64,000 nucleotides of DNA. Origin: Bordetella pertussis 18323. Its GTDB lineage: Bacteria > Pseudomonadota > Gammaproteobacteria > Burkholderiales > Burkholderiaceae_B. Shown here piece by piece: positions 1-9,875 of the stretch. Under the pieces are notes generated by a model that had not been told where the DNA came from, did no database searches, and was given only the letters and a program-made list of their open reading frames with translations. The first letter of the stretch is position 1, and each line of letters opens with the position of its first letter. The position numbers and the translations under genes are program-made. The stretch lies in the NCBI RefSeq assembly GCF_000306945.1, contig NC_018518.1, positions 1,984,001 through 2,048,000 of the forward strand. The letters run 5' to 3'.

Positions 1-777
1 GAAAAGCTGCAGACCACCCTGGTGCGCCGCACGACCCGCCGGCTCGAGCTGACCGAGGAAGGGGCCGCTTTCCTGCAGCATGCGCGCGCCATCCTGGCCT
101 CGGTCGGCGAGGCCGAGGAACAGATGGCGGCCCGCCGCATGCGCCCGGCCGGACGGCTGCGGGTCGACGCGGCCACTCCGTTCATGCTGCATGTGCTAGT
201 ACCGCTGATAGCAGGCTTTCATGCCCGCTACCCCGAGGTGGAGCTGGAGCTCAATTCCAACGAAGGCATCGTCGATCTGATCGAAAAGCGCACCGACGTG
301 GCGTTTCGCATCGGCGTGCTGAAAGACTCCACCCTGCACGCCCGCGCCGTCGGCACCAGCCGCCTGCGGGTGCTCGCCAGTCCCGCCTACCTCGAGCGTC
401 GCGGCGCGCCCACCCGCACCGCGCAACTCGCGCAACATGCCCTGCTTGGCTTCACCCAGCCCGAGACGCTGAACGACTGGCCCTTGCGCGATGCGGACGG
501 CGCCGTCCTGCGCATCCGGCCGACCATCGCCTCGTCCAGCGGTGAAACGCTGCGCCACATGGCCCTGGCGGGCCTGGGCATCGTCTGCCTGTCGGACTTC
601 ATGACCGGCGAGGACCGCCGCGCCGGCGCACTGGTGCAACTGTTCGCCAGGCAGACTCTGGACGTGCGCCAGCCGGTCAACGCGGTCTACTACCGCAACA
701 CCGCGCTGGCCGCGCGCATCACCTGCTTCGTGGACCACGTGATCGAGACGCTGGGCGCCCGGCCGTTCGACGCATGA
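1..777 (+). CDS. LysR-family transcriptional regulator (5'-truncated by window edge)
   Basis: The reading frame is open from base 1 (EKLQTTLVRRTTRRLELTEEG...), so the start and most of the winged helix-turn-helix lie outside the window. What is visible is the end of the DNA-binding domain (RRTTRRLELTEEG, the usual wing region), the linker helix (AFLQHARAILASVGEAEEQM) and a complete LysR substrate-binding domain beginning near GRLRVDAATPFMLHVLVPLIAGFHARYPEVELEL. The pattern is that of the large group of LysR regulators related to DsdC/AaeR-type proteins; the effector cannot be inferred. It converges on the fpr gene, with a shared hairpin terminator between them. Confidence 0.9.
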   Translation, partial: EKLQTTLVRRTTRRLELTEEGAAFLQHARAILASVGEAEEQMAARRMRPAGRLRVDAATPFMLHVLVPLIAGFHARYPEVELELNSNEGIVDLIEKRTDVAFRIGVLKDSTLHARAVGTSRLRVLASPAYLERRGAPTRTAQLAQHALLGFTQPETLNDWPLRDADGAVLRIRPTIASSSGETLRHMALAGLGIVCLSDFMTGEDRRAGALVQLFARQTLDVRQPVNAVYYRNTALAARITCFVDHVIETLGARPFDA

Positions 778-800
778 ACGGCGCCGGCGCGCGGCCAAAG

Positions 801-825
801 AAAAACCGCCCGAAGGCGGCTTTTC
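801..825. terminator. Bidirectional intrinsic terminator between LysR and fpr
   Basis: The sequence AAAAA-CCGCC-cgaa-GGCGG-CTTTT has a 5-bp GC stem, a tetraloop, an A run on one side and a T run on the other. It lies between two convergent stop codons and could stop transcription from both directions. Confidence 0.6.
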
Positions 826-841
826 CTGGCGGCGCACGGCC

Positions 842-1618
842 TTATTTGTCCACGAACGCGCGCTCGAACACGTAGTCGCCCGGCTCGCCCACGCCCGGCG
901 AAACCTCGAACCCGCGCTTGTCCAGCATGGCGCGGATATCGGCCAGCATGTGCGGGCTGCCGCAGATCATGGCGCGGTCGACCGCCGGGTCCAGCTGCGG
1001 CAGGCCGATGTCGGCGCACAGCTTGCCCGAGTCGACCAGCTGCGTGATGCGGCCCTGGTTGCGGAACGGTTCGCGCGTCACGGTGGGGTAATAGACCAGC
1101 TTGTCGCGCACGATGTCGCCGAAGAACTCGTTGCCGGGCAGTTCCTTCTCGATGAAATCGGCATAGGCCAGCTCGCTGGCCCAGCGCACCCCGTGCACCA
1201 GCACCACTTTCTCGAACCGCTCGTAGACCTCGGGATCCTTGATGATGCTCATGAACGGGGCCAGGCCCGTGCCGGTGCCGAACAGATACAGGTGCTTGCC
1301 CGGCTTGAGATCGTCGACCACCAGCGTGCCCACCGGCTTGCGGCTGACCAGGATGGTGTCGCCTTCCTTGAGGTGCTGCAGCCGCGAGGTCAGCGGCCCG
1401 TTCTGCACCTTGATGCTGAGGAACTCGAGGTTTTCCTCGTAATTGGCGCTGGCGATGCTGTAGGCGCGCATCAACGGCTTGCCTTCGATTTCCAGGCCGA
1501 TCATGACGAAATGGCCATTGTGAAAGCGCAGCGCCGCATCGCGGGTGGTGGTGAAGGAGAAAAGGGTGTCGTTCCAGTGGCGCACGCTGAGGACGCGCTC
1601 GGTATTGAAAGCTGCCAT
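842..1618 (-). CDS. fpr: Ferredoxin--NADP+ reductase
   Basis: This 258-residue flavoprotein should transfer electrons between NADPH and ferredoxin/flavodoxin in the cytoplasm. The FAD-binding motif RAYSIAS is at residues 51–57 and the NADP-binding glycine-rich stretch GTGTGLAPF begins at residue 114. The C-terminus is FERAFVDK, typical of the bacterial subclass whose C-terminal extension packs against FAD. Length fits the family (about 255–260). Start ATG at 1618. It is transcribed away from the iron transporter; family members are often part of oxidative-stress or iron-sulfur metabolism, but no regulator site for fpr itself is evident. Confidence 0.93.
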   Translation of the reverse strand: MAAFNTERVLSVRHWNDTLFSFTTTRDAALRFHNGHFVMIGLEIEGKPLMRAYSIASANYEENLEFLSIKVQNGPLTSRLQHLKEGDTILVSRKPVGTLVVDDLKPGKHLYLFGTGTGLAPFMSIIKDPEVYERFEKVVLVHGVRWASELAYADFIEKELPGNEFFGDIVRDKLVYYPTVTREPFRNQGRITQLVDSGKLCADIGLPQLDPAVDRAMICGSPHMLADIRAMLDKRGFEVSPGVGEPGDYVFERAFVDK

Positions 1619-1939
1619 GTCGTTGTAAATTACGGCGCCTTCCAGCGCACAAAGGAAGAAACGGGAAGAGGCCTCGCCGCGCGCAACGCATGGGCGAACC
1701 TAGGGTTAATCCTGATTTTAACGCAAGTAGCTGAGAACTGCTCTTATTAATCGTAATACCCATATGCCGTTTGATCGGGGTCAATTCCCACCCCGCCGCG
1801 CCCGCAAACTGACCTTTCAAGAAGTTGAACAGCGGTCCGCTTCCTGTTATTGTGCCCGTCTCAGTTGATAATCATTTTCGTTAGCGCACGCAACTGCAAT
1901 CCGCATCGGCGTGCGTTCCTGTCCTGCCGGAGTCATTCC
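1619..1939. other. Divergent intergenic region fpr / iron ABC transporter
   Basis: This 321-bp stretch separates two divergent genes and should hold both promoters. It is more AT-rich than its surroundings around 1700–1755. The only site I can name is the Fur-box-like sequence at 1864–1882. I see no RNA gene or credible small ORF. A long in-frame extension of the downstream gene back to 1850 exists but has no signal peptide at its N-terminus and is unlikely to be used. Confidence 0.6.
1864..1882 (+). promoter_or_regulatory. Probable Fur-binding site
   Basis: The sequence GTTGATAATCATTTTCGTT contains GATAAT-C-ATTTTC, matching 12 of 13 positions of the central and right parts of the Fur consensus GATAATGATAATCATTATC. 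It lies about 60 bp upstream of the ATG of the iron-binding protein gene, where a repressor would block transcription under iron-replete conditions. Confidence 0.7.
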
Positions 1940-2989
1940 ATGCCGTCGACCAAGCGTTCCTCCCTGATCCCGCTGCTGCGCGCCCTGGCGCTCGCGGGCG
2001 TTGCCACGTTCTCCGCCCAGGCGCTGGCCTCCGATGAGGTCAGCCTCTACACCACGCGCGAACCCAAGCTGATCCAGCCTCTGCTCGACGCCTTCGCCAA
2101 GGACAGCGGCATCAAGGTCAACACCGTCTTCGTCAAGGACGGCCTGCTCGAACGCGTCAGGGCCGAGGGCGACAAGTCGCCGGCCGACGTGCTGATGACG
2201 GTCGACATCGGCAACCTGATCGACCTGGTCAATGGCGGCGTCACCCAGAAAATCCAGTCGCAGACGCTCGACAGCGTGGTGCCCGCCAACCTGCGCGGCG
2301 CCGAAGGCAGCTGGTACGCCCTGTCGCTGCGCGACCGGGTGCTCTACGTCGAGAAAGACCTCAAGCTGGACAGCTTCCGCTACGGAGACCTGGCCGACCC
2401 CAAATGGAAGGGCAAGGTGTGCATCCGCTCGGGCCAGCACCCCTACAACACCGCGCTGGTGGCGGCCATGATCGCCCATGACGGCGCCGAGGCCACCGAG
2501 AAATGGCTGCGCGGCGTGAAGGCCAACCTGGCCCGCAAGGCGGCCGGCGGCGACCGCGACGTGGCGCGCGACATCCTCGGCGGCATCTGCGACATCGGCC
2601 TGGCCAACGCCTACTACGTCGGCCACATGAAGAACGCCGAGCCGGGCACCGACGCCCGCAAGTGGGGCGACGCCATCAAGGTAGTGCGCCCGACCTTCGC
2701 CACCGCCAAGGATGGCGGCACCCACGTCAACATCAGCGGCGCCGCGGTCGCGGCGCACGCGCCCAACAAGGCCAACGCCGTCAAGCTGCTGGAGTACCTG
2801 GTCTCCGAGCCTGCCCAGACGCTGTACGCCCAGGCCAACTACGAGTACCCGGTGCGCGCCGGCGTCAAGCTGGACGCGGTGGTGGCCAGCTTCGGCCCGC
2901 TGAAGGTCGATACCCTGCCCGTGGCCGAGATCGCCAAGTACCGCAAGCAGGCCAGCGAACTGGTCGACAAGGTGGGCTTCGACAACTGA
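1940..2989 (+). CDS. fbpA: Periplasmic Fe3+-binding protein of iron ABC transporter
   Basis: This 349-residue product is a class of periplasmic ferric-ion binding protein (FbpA/FutA/AfuA). The start at 1940 is chosen because it yields a normal signal peptide: KR-rich N-terminus, hydrophobic LALAGVATF core and an AxA-type cleavage region (SAQALA). The mature part begins DEVSLYTTREPKL, the usual first beta strand. Family signatures include KSPADVLMTVDIGNL, WYALSLRDRVLYV, WKGKVCIRSGQHPYN and the twin-tyrosine stretch NAYYVGHM, which in homologues supplies Fe3+ ligands. Together with the next two genes it forms a complete Fe3+ importer; the Fur-like box upstream supports iron repression. Confidence 0.92.
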   Translation: MPSTKRSSLIPLLRALALAGVATFSAQALASDEVSLYTTREPKLIQPLLDAFAKDSGIKVNTVFVKDGLLERVRAEGDKSPADVLMTVDIGNLIDLVNGGVTQKIQSQTLDSVVPANLRGAEGSWYALSLRDRVLYVEKDLKLDSFRYGDLADPKWKGKVCIRSGQHPYNTALVAAMIAHDGAEATEKWLRGVKANLARKAAGGDRDVARDILGGICDIGLANAYYVGHMKNAEPGTDARKWGDAIKVVRPTFATAKDGGTHVNISGAAVAAHAPNKANAVKLLEYLVSEPAQTLYAQANYEYPVRAGVKLDAVVASFGPLKVDTLPVAEIAKYRKQASELVDKVGFDN

Positions 2990-3071
2990 GCCGCGCTACA
3001 CTCACGCCCGCCACGCCATTGCGGCGGCGCGGGCGTTGCCTGGCGCACGGCATGAACTGCCTTGTTTGTCG

Positions 3072-3103
3072 GCAAAGCGGCCATCCGGCCGCTTTGCATT
3101 TTT
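3072..3103 (+). terminator. Intercistronic terminator/attenuator fbpA–fbpB
   Basis: The sequence is GCAAAGCGGCC-atcc-GGCCGCTTTGC followed by ATTTTT: an 11-bp perfect stem with a T tract. It sits between fbpA and fbpB in one operon. Partial readthrough would give much more binding protein than permease, a common arrangement in ABC importers. It also rules out an upstream start for fbpB at 3062. Confidence 0.8.
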
Positions 3104-3112
3104 CCCCGTAGC

Positions 3113-4783
3113 ATGCACACCACTTTCTTGCCGCGCAGCGCGCGGACCCGCTTCAGCGAACGCGGCTCCGGCTGGCTGGCCGGCGCGTCCCTCATCGCGC
3201 TGGCGGTGCTGGCGCCGGTGGCGGCGCTGGCATGGTGGGCCCTGCACGCCGACCTGTCGCACTGGACCCACCTGACCCGCTACGTGCTCCCGCAGGCCAT
3301 GGCCAACACCATGATCCTGCTGGCCGGCGTGGGCGTGCTGGTCACGATGCTGGGCACCGGCGCGGCCTGGCTGGTCACCGCCTACGAGTTCCCGACCCGC
3401 CGCACCCTGACCTGGGCCCTGCTGCTGCCGCTGGCCGTGCCCACCTACATCATCGCCTTCGCCTATCTCGACCTGCTGCATCCGATCGGGCCGGTGCAGG
3501 GCGCCATCCGCGCCGTGCTGGGATACGACAGCCCGCGCCAGTTCCGCCTGCCCGACCTGCGCTCGATCTACGGCGCCATCTTCGTGCTGGGCTTCGTGCT
3601 GTACCCCTACGTGTACCTGAGCACGCGCGTGATGTTCATGACCCAGGCCGCCAGCCTGCTGGAAGCCGCCCGCACACTGGGAGCCGGCCGCGTCGGCGTG
3701 TTCCTGCGCGTGGCCCTGCCCATGGCGCGGCCGGCCATCGCGGTCGGCGTCAGCCTGGCGCTGCTCGAGACGCTCAACGACATCGGCGCCTCCGAATTCC
3801 TGGGCGTGCAGACACTGACCGTATCCGTCTACACTACCTGGATCACCCGCTCCGACCTGGCCAGCGCGGCGCAGATCGCGCTGACCATGCTGGTGTTCGT
3901 CATTGCCCTCATCCTGCTCGAACGCCACGGCCGCAAGCGGCAGCGCTACGCCAACACGCAGCGCATGCGCGCCATGCAGCCACGCCGGCTCCATGGTCCG
4001 GCCGCCGCGCTGGCCGCCGTGCTGGGCTGGATTCCCGTGGTGCTGGGCTTCGTGGCGCCTGCCCTGTACCTGATCGTCGAAACCTACAAGCGCCTGCATC
4101 TGGTGGGCGGCGTCTCGGACCAGCTCTGGGCCGGGCTGCGCAATACGCTGATGGTGGCCGCCCTGGCCACCATCGTCACGCTGCTGTGCGGCCTGGTCGT
4201 GGCCTGGGCCGGCCGCAGCCTGCGCGAGAGCGCCTCGTTCAACCCCGGCCGCACCTGCGGGCGCATCGCCAGCCTGGGCTATGCCGTGCCCGGCACGGTG
4301 CTGGCCATCGGCCTGCTGGCGCCCTTCGCCTGGCTCGACCACACCATGTCCACGCTGTTCGGCTGGAACGGCCTGCTGCTGATAGGCACCACGGGCGCGC
4401 TGGTATGCGCCTACACCATCCGGTTCCTGGCGATCTCTACCGGTGGCATCGAAGCCGGCCTGGCGCGCATTCCCGCCTCGCTGGAACAGGCTTCGCGGCT
4501 GCTGGGCGAGACCTCCGCCGGCACGCTGCGCCGCGTCCACCTGCCATTGCTGCGCCCCGCCCTGGCGGCCAGCGCGCTGCTGGTGTTCGTGGACACCATG
4601 AAGGAACTGCCCGCCACGCTGCTGCTGCGCCCGCTCAATTTCGAGACGCTGGCCACCTGGCTGTACGCGGAGGCGGCGCGCGGCACCTACGAAGAAGGAG
4701 CGGTCGCCGCGCTGGCCATCGTCGCGGCCGGTCTGATCCCGGTCATCCTGCTGGCGCGCACCAATCTGAAGATGGGACACTGA
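3113..4783 (+). CDS. fbpB: Iron(III) ABC transporter permease (two fused permease halves)
   Basis: This is the inner-membrane permease of the Fe3+ importer, 556 residues with about 12 hydrophobic segments. The binding-protein-dependent permease EAA motif occurs twice, as EAARTLGAGRVGVFLRVALP in the first half and EQASRLLGETSAGTLRRVHL in the second, so it is a two-domain FbpB-type protein. The ATG at 3113 is preferred over an upstream in-frame start at 3062 because that one would be translated through the terminator stem. It stops 4 bp before the ATPase gene, implying translational coupling. Confidence 0.92.
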   Translation: MHTTFLPRSARTRFSERGSGWLAGASLIALAVLAPVAALAWWALHADLSHWTHLTRYVLPQAMANTMILLAGVGVLVTMLGTGAAWLVTAYEFPTRRTLTWALLLPLAVPTYIIAFAYLDLLHPIGPVQGAIRAVLGYDSPRQFRLPDLRSIYGAIFVLGFVLYPYVYLSTRVMFMTQAASLLEAARTLGAGRVGVFLRVALPMARPAIAVGVSLALLETLNDIGASEFLGVQTLTVSVYTTWITRSDLASAAQIALTMLVFVIALILLERHGRKRQRYANTQRMRAMQPRRLHGPAAALAAVLGWIPVVLGFVAPALYLIVETYKRLHLVGGVSDQLWAGLRNTLMVAALATIVTLLCGLVVAWAGRSLRESASFNPGRTCGRIASLGYAVPGTVLAIGLLAPFAWLDHTMSTLFGWNGLLLIGTTGALVCAYTIRFLAISTGGIEAGLARIPASLEQASRLLGETSAGTLRRVHLPLLRPALAASALLVFVDTMKELPATLLLRPLNFETLATWLYAEAARGTYEEGAVAALAIVAAGLIPVILLARTNLKMGH

Positions 4784-4787
4784 TACC

Positions 4788-5573
4788 TTGGCCGACCTGC
4801 TAGAACTCGATCACATCCGGCTGGGCTACGACACGCCCCAGGGCCTGAAGACCATCATCGACGATCTGTCGCTGAGCCTGCCCGCCGGCCACATCGGCTG
4901 CCTGCTGGGCGAATCCGGCTGCGGCAAGACCACCGTGCTGCGCGCCATCGCCGGCTTCGAGCCGGTGCTGGCCGGGCACATCGCGCTGGACGGCGCCGTC
5001 ATTTCGTCGCCCGACGTGCAGGTGGCGCCCGAACTGCGCCGCGTCGGCATGATGTTCCAGGACTACGCCCTCTTCCCGCACCTGAGCGTCAGCCAGAACG
5101 TGGCCTTCGGCCTGCGCCGGCTGTCGCGCCCGGCGCGCGCGGCGCGCGCGCAGCGCGTGGCCGAAATGCTGGAACTGGTCGGCCTGGCGCAATCGGCCGA
5201 CAGCTATCCGCACGAGATCTCCGGCGGCCAGCAGCAGCGCGTGGCGCTGGCGCGGGCCATGGCGCCCTCGCCCGACCTGCTCCTGCTCGACGAGCCGTTT
5301 TCCAATCTCGACGTGGATACGCGCGAACGCCTGGCCTTCGAGGTGCGCGAGATCCTCAAGCGCACCGGCCACACCGCCATCCTGGTCACGCACAACCAGG
5401 CCGAGGCCTTCGCCATCGCCGACCGCATCGGCGTCATGGCGCGCGGCCATATCGAGCAGTGGGACACCCCGTACAACCTGCACCAGCACCCGGCCAGTCC
5501 GTTCGTGCGCGATTTCATCCGCCGCGAAGCCCTGGTGGAACAGCGCCTGCAGGCGTTCGACCGCGGACGCTAG
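4788..5573 (+). CDS. fbpC: Iron(III) ABC transporter ATP-binding protein
   Basis: This 261-residue ABC ATPase energises the FbpB permease from the cytoplasmic face. Visible motifs are Walker A GESGCGKTT (about residues 41–49), a Q-loop (MMFQDYALFPHLS), the ABC signature SGGQQQR, Walker B LLLLDEPFSNLD and the H-loop VTHNQ. The start is a TTG 4 bp after the fbpB stop; no ATG lies upstream in frame within the gap. At 261 residues it is shorter than FbpC/AfuC proteins of about 350 residues and appears to lack the C-terminal TOBE regulatory domain, so iron-dependent trans-inhibition through that domain is not expected. Confidence 0.9.
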   Translation: MADLLELDHIRLGYDTPQGLKTIIDDLSLSLPAGHIGCLLGESGCGKTTVLRAIAGFEPVLAGHIALDGAVISSPDVQVAPELRRVGMMFQDYALFPHLSVSQNVAFGLRRLSRPARAARAQRVAEMLELVGLAQSADSYPHEISGGQQQRVALARAMAPSPDLLLLDEPFSNLDVDTRERLAFEVREILKRTGHTAILVTHNQAEAFAIADRIGVMARGHIEQWDTPYNLHQHPASPFVRDFIRREALVEQRLQAFDRGR

Positions 5574-5592
5574 CAGGGACGCGGCGGACCGC

Positions 5593-6498
5593 TCAGGAGC
5601 GCGGCGGCGGCAAGGGGATGAACTCGGTTTCGTCGCCCGGCACGACCTGGCCGAAGCGGTTCCTGGTCCAGTCTTCCTTGGCCTGTTCGATGCGGTCCTT
5701 GCTGCTGGAGACGAAGTTCCACCAGATGAAGCGCGGGCCGTCCAGGGGCTCGCCGCCCACCAGCGCCATGCGCGCCGCCGTCTGCGCGCGGATCGTCACC
5801 GCCACGCCCGGCGCGAACACGATCAGGAGGCCGGGTTCGTACGCCTGCCCCTCGATGTCCACCGTCCCCTCGACCAGGTAGGCGGCGCGCTCTTCGTGCT
5901 CGGGCGGCACCACCACCGTGGCCCCGGCCTGCAGCTGCACGTCGCCGTAGAACAGCGGCGACAGCGTGCGCACGCCGGAGGTCTGGCCAAACAGCGAGCC
6001 GGCGATCACCTGGGCGCGCACGCCCTCGCCTTCGACCACCGGTTGCGCCTGCGTGCCATAGTGCACGAAACCCGGGTCGGTTTCCTCGTGCTCCTTGGGC
6101 AGGCCCACCCACATCTGCAGGCCATACATGCGCAGCGGAGCCAGCCGGCTTTCCGGCGCGGTGCGCTCAGAATGCACGATGCCGCGGCCGGCCGTCATCC
6201 AGTTGACCTCGCCGGGCAGGATGGTCTGGACATTGCCGGCCCCGTCCCGGTGCACCAGCGAGCCCTCGTAGAGATAGGTCACCGTGGCCAGCCCGATATG
6301 CGGGTGGGGCCGCACGTCCATGCCCACGCCGGCGGGAAACTGCACCGGGCCCATCTCGTCGAGGAACACGAACGGCCCCACCGAGCGCTGCTGCGCCGAC
6401 GGCAAGGCGCGGCGCACTTCGAATCCGCCCAGGTCGCTGGTGCGCGGCACCACGATGGTCTGTACCGCCGACTGCGGCGCATTGTTCAAAATCGACAT
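5593..6498 (-). CDS. Pirin family protein
   Basis: This 301-residue bicupin of the pirin family carries the N-terminal metal-binding motif RPHPHIGLATVTYLYEG and the second part GRGIVHSE, giving the usual His/His/His/Glu metal set. The C-terminal cupin (EHEERAAYLVEGTVDIEGQ) and the pirin C-terminal motif FIWWNFVSSSKDRIEQAKEDW are present. Bacterial pirins have been reported as quercetin 2,3-dioxygenases or as redox-linked modulators of metabolic enzymes, and the true role here is unknown. It follows the second pirin gene on the same strand, 77 bp downstream and after a terminator hairpin. Confidence 0.9.
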   Translation of the reverse strand: MSILNNAPQSAVQTIVVPRTSDLGGFEVRRALPSAQQRSVGPFVFLDEMGPVQFPAGVGMDVRPHPHIGLATVTYLYEGSLVHRDGAGNVQTILPGEVNWMTAGRGIVHSERTAPESRLAPLRMYGLQMWVGLPKEHEETDPGFVHYGTQAQPVVEGEGVRAQVIAGSLFGQTSGVRTLSPLFYGDVQLQAGATVVVPPEHEERAAYLVEGTVDIEGQAYEPGLLIVFAPGVAVTIRAQTAARMALVGGEPLDGPRFIWWNFVSSSKDRIEQAKEDWTRNRFGQVVPGDETEFIPLPPPRS

Positions 6499-6540
6499 GG
6501 CTCTCCTCCTGTACCGGCTGGCCGCGCGGCCGCGCCGTGG

Positions 6541-6567
6541 AAAAATGGGCGCCGGCTGGCGGCGCCC
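6541..6567 (-). terminator. Intrinsic terminator downstream of the second pirin gene
   Basis: Read on the minus strand this is GGGCGCC-gccagcc-GGCGCCC-A-TTTTT, a perfect 7-bp stem followed by a U tract. It lies directly after the stop of the 6576–7274 gene and separates the two pirin genes transcriptionally. Confidence 0.75.
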
Positions 6568-6575
6568 GTCTCACT

Positions 6576-7274
6576 TTACGGCAAATCGAATACCAGGACT
6601 TCGGCGCCTTCGCCGTCGCCCAGCCGCACCGCGGCCTCGTCCTGCAGCGCCAGGCCATCGCCCGCGCCCAGCCTCTGGCCATTGACGACCAGGCTGCCGC
6701 GCGCCACGTGCACCCACGAGCGGCGTCCGGCCGCCAACGGCAGCTCGGCGCTTTCCGTGCCGTCGAACAGGCCCGCGTACAGGCGCGCATCCTGGTGGAT
6801 GCGCAGCGATCCGTCGGCGCCGTCGGGGGAAACCAGCTGGCGCAGCCGGCCGCGCTTGTCAGCCTCGGGAAAACGCTTCTCTTCGTACTCGGGCGCAATA
6901 CCCGCCACATCGGGCTCGATCCAGATCTGCAGCATATGGGTCGCGGCATCCGGCTGCGGGTTGAACTCCGAATGCATCACGCCGCGGCCGGCGCTCATGC
7001 GCTGCACATCGCCGGGGCGGATGGTCGAGCCGCTGCCCATGCTGTCCTTGTGCGCGATCGCGCCGTCCAGCACATAGGTGATGATTTCCATGTCCCGGTG
7101 GCCGTGCGTGCCGAAGCCCCGGCCGGCGGCGATGCGGTCATCGTTGATCACACGCAGCGGCCCGAAGCCCATATGGGCCGGATCATAGTAATTGGCGAAG
7201 GAAAACGTATGGTGCGTATCGAGCCAGCCGTGGTTGGCATGGCCGCGTTCGGCGCTGCGACGCAGGGTAAGCAT
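6576..7274 (-). CDS. Pirin family protein, YhaK-like
   Basis: This 232-residue pirin/bicupin has an N-terminal cupin with FGTHGHRDMEIITYVLDGAIAHKD and a GRGVMHSEF motif, and a degenerate second cupin (WVHVARGSLVVNGQRL). Its shorter length and its N-terminus HGWLDTHHTFSFANYYDP match the YhaK type rather than the long pirin that follows it. It is divergent from a LysR gene. In E. coli yhaK also neighbours a LysR gene (yhaJ), so co-regulation is plausible. The two shared palindromes in the intergenic region support this. Confidence 0.9.
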   Translation of the reverse strand: MLTLRRSAERGHANHGWLDTHHTFSFANYYDPAHMGFGPLRVINDDRIAAGRGFGTHGHRDMEIITYVLDGAIAHKDSMGSGSTIRPGDVQRMSAGRGVMHSEFNPQPDAATHMLQIWIEPDVAGIAPEYEEKRFPEADKRGRLRQLVSPDGADGSLRIHQDARLYAGLFDGTESAELPLAAGRRSWVHVARGSLVVNGQRLGAGDGLALQDEAAVRLGDGEGAEVLVFDLP

Positions 7275-7287
7275 GGCGAACTCCTTA

Positions 7288-7304
7288 TTTCAATAATATG
7301 AATG
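7288..7304. promoter_or_regulatory. Candidate LysR operator, pirin-proximal half
   Basis: The sequence TTTCAATAATATGAATG contains the inverted repeat TTCA-N6-TGAA. It shares half-site TGAATG with the stronger palindrome at 7402–7420 and sits just upstream of the pirin start. Confidence 0.4.
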
Positions 7305-7401
7305 TTCCGTACATCGGCCGGATGCCGAGTGCAGGCATTCACAACATGGGCCCATTGTGCCCCTCCCCCGGCGCCTTGATGAGGGATGGATTTGATGACA
7401 T

Positions 7402-7420
7402 CATTCAATTAATTTGAATG
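7402..7420. promoter_or_regulatory. Candidate autoregulatory operator of the LysR gene
   Basis: CATTCAA-ttaat-TTGAATG is a perfect 7-bp inverted repeat, containing a T-N11-A LysR box core, located 14 bp upstream of the LysR ATG. Binding there could repress the regulator and activate the divergent pirin gene. Confidence 0.6.
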
Positions 7421-7433
7421 AGTGGAGGCCGCC

Positions 7434-8378
7434 ATGCCCCGTCCACGCGCCGCCCCGCCCCCCGGCCAGCCCATCACGCCCGACCTGCTCGTCATGGTCG
7501 ACGCCATCGCCCGCCATGGCAGCTTCGCCAAGGCGGCGCGCGAACTGGGCAAGGTGCCTTCGGCCGTCACTTACGCCATCCGCAAGCTGGAAGACGGACT
7601 GGACATGCTGCTGTTCGACCGCAGCGGCCATCGGGCCGCCCTCACGCCCGCCGGCCAGGCCCTGCTGGCCGAAGGCCGCCACGTGCTGCAATCGCTCGAC
7701 GCGCTGGCCAGCCGCGTCAAGCGCGTCGCTACCGGCTGGGAAGGCGAATTGCGCATCGCCGTCAGCGCCGTGCTGCCCTGGACGCCGCTGTACGATCTGA
7801 TCGAGGATTTTCGCGCCCTGGCCGGCGCCACCACCTTGCGCTTTTCCGCCGAAGTGCTCAGCGGCAACTGGGATGCGCTGGCCTCCGGCCGCGCCGACCT
7901 GCTGATCGGCGCCGACGCGGCGGGCGCGCCGTCGGGCGCCTACCGCACCCAGGCCATGGGGCAGACCCAGTTCGCCTTCTGCGTGGCGCCGCATCATCCG
8001 CTGGCCGCGTTGGGGCGCCCCCTGAGCGCGCGCGACATCGCGGCCTATTGCGCCATCGTGGTGGCCGACACGTCGCGCGACCTGCCGCCCCGCACGCGCG
8101 GCCTGCTGCGCGAACAGCCCGTGATCGTCATGCCCACCATGCAGGCGAAGATCGACGCCCAGGTGCGCGGCATCGGCGTGGGGCACCTGCCCCTGACCCT
8201 GGCCGCGCCCTACCTCGCCCAGGGCCTGCTGGCGACCTGCCCCACCGACGACGTCGTGCCGCTCACCGAGCAGGTGGTCTACGCCTGGCGCGATCCCAAC
8301 CCCGGGCGGGCCTTGCAGTGGTGGCTGGAGCGGCTGCGCTCGCCCCGGCTGTGCGAAAGCCTGCTGGGCGTGTCGTGA
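7434..8378 (+). CDS. LysR-family regulator divergent from pirin gene
   Basis: This 314-residue LysR regulator has a winged HTH at about residues 16–75 (LLVMVDAIARHGSFAKAARELGKVPSAVTYAIRKLED) and a substrate-binding domain from about residue 100. The ATG at 7434 is preferred over the GTG at 7422 because a TGGAGG ribosome binding site sits at 7423–7428, 5 nt before it. The sequence and the adjacency to a YhaK-type pirin suggest a YhaJ-like regulator. Its effector is unknown; YhaJ in E. coli responds to aromatic compounds, which is only an analogy. It ends 9 bp from the convergent ntrC. Confidence 0.88.
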   Translation: MPRPRAAPPPGQPITPDLLVMVDAIARHGSFAKAARELGKVPSAVTYAIRKLEDGLDMLLFDRSGHRAALTPAGQALLAEGRHVLQSLDALASRVKRVATGWEGELRIAVSAVLPWTPLYDLIEDFRALAGATTLRFSAEVLSGNWDALASGRADLLIGADAAGAPSGAYRTQAMGQTQFAFCVAPHHPLAALGRPLSARDIAAYCAIVVADTSRDLPPRTRGLLREQPVIVMPTMQAKIDAQVRGIGVGHLPLTLAAPYLAQGLLATCPTDDVVPLTEQVVYAWRDPNPGRALQWWLERLRSPRLCESLLGVS

Positions 8379-8387
8379 AGGTTGGCG

Positions 8388-9874
<1,487 letters not shown>

Positions 9875-9875
<1 letters not shown>

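Noticed and set aside
1850..1939. An N-terminal extension of the iron-binding protein from 1850
   Set aside because: It would put 30 residues before a perfect signal peptide and would start inside the Fur-box region.
3002..4780. A 592-codon open frame on the minus strand across fbpB
   Set aside because: Its product is a Gly/Gln/Arg/His-rich low-complexity chain typical of the antisense of a GC-rich gene. fbpB on the plus strand has clear transporter motifs.
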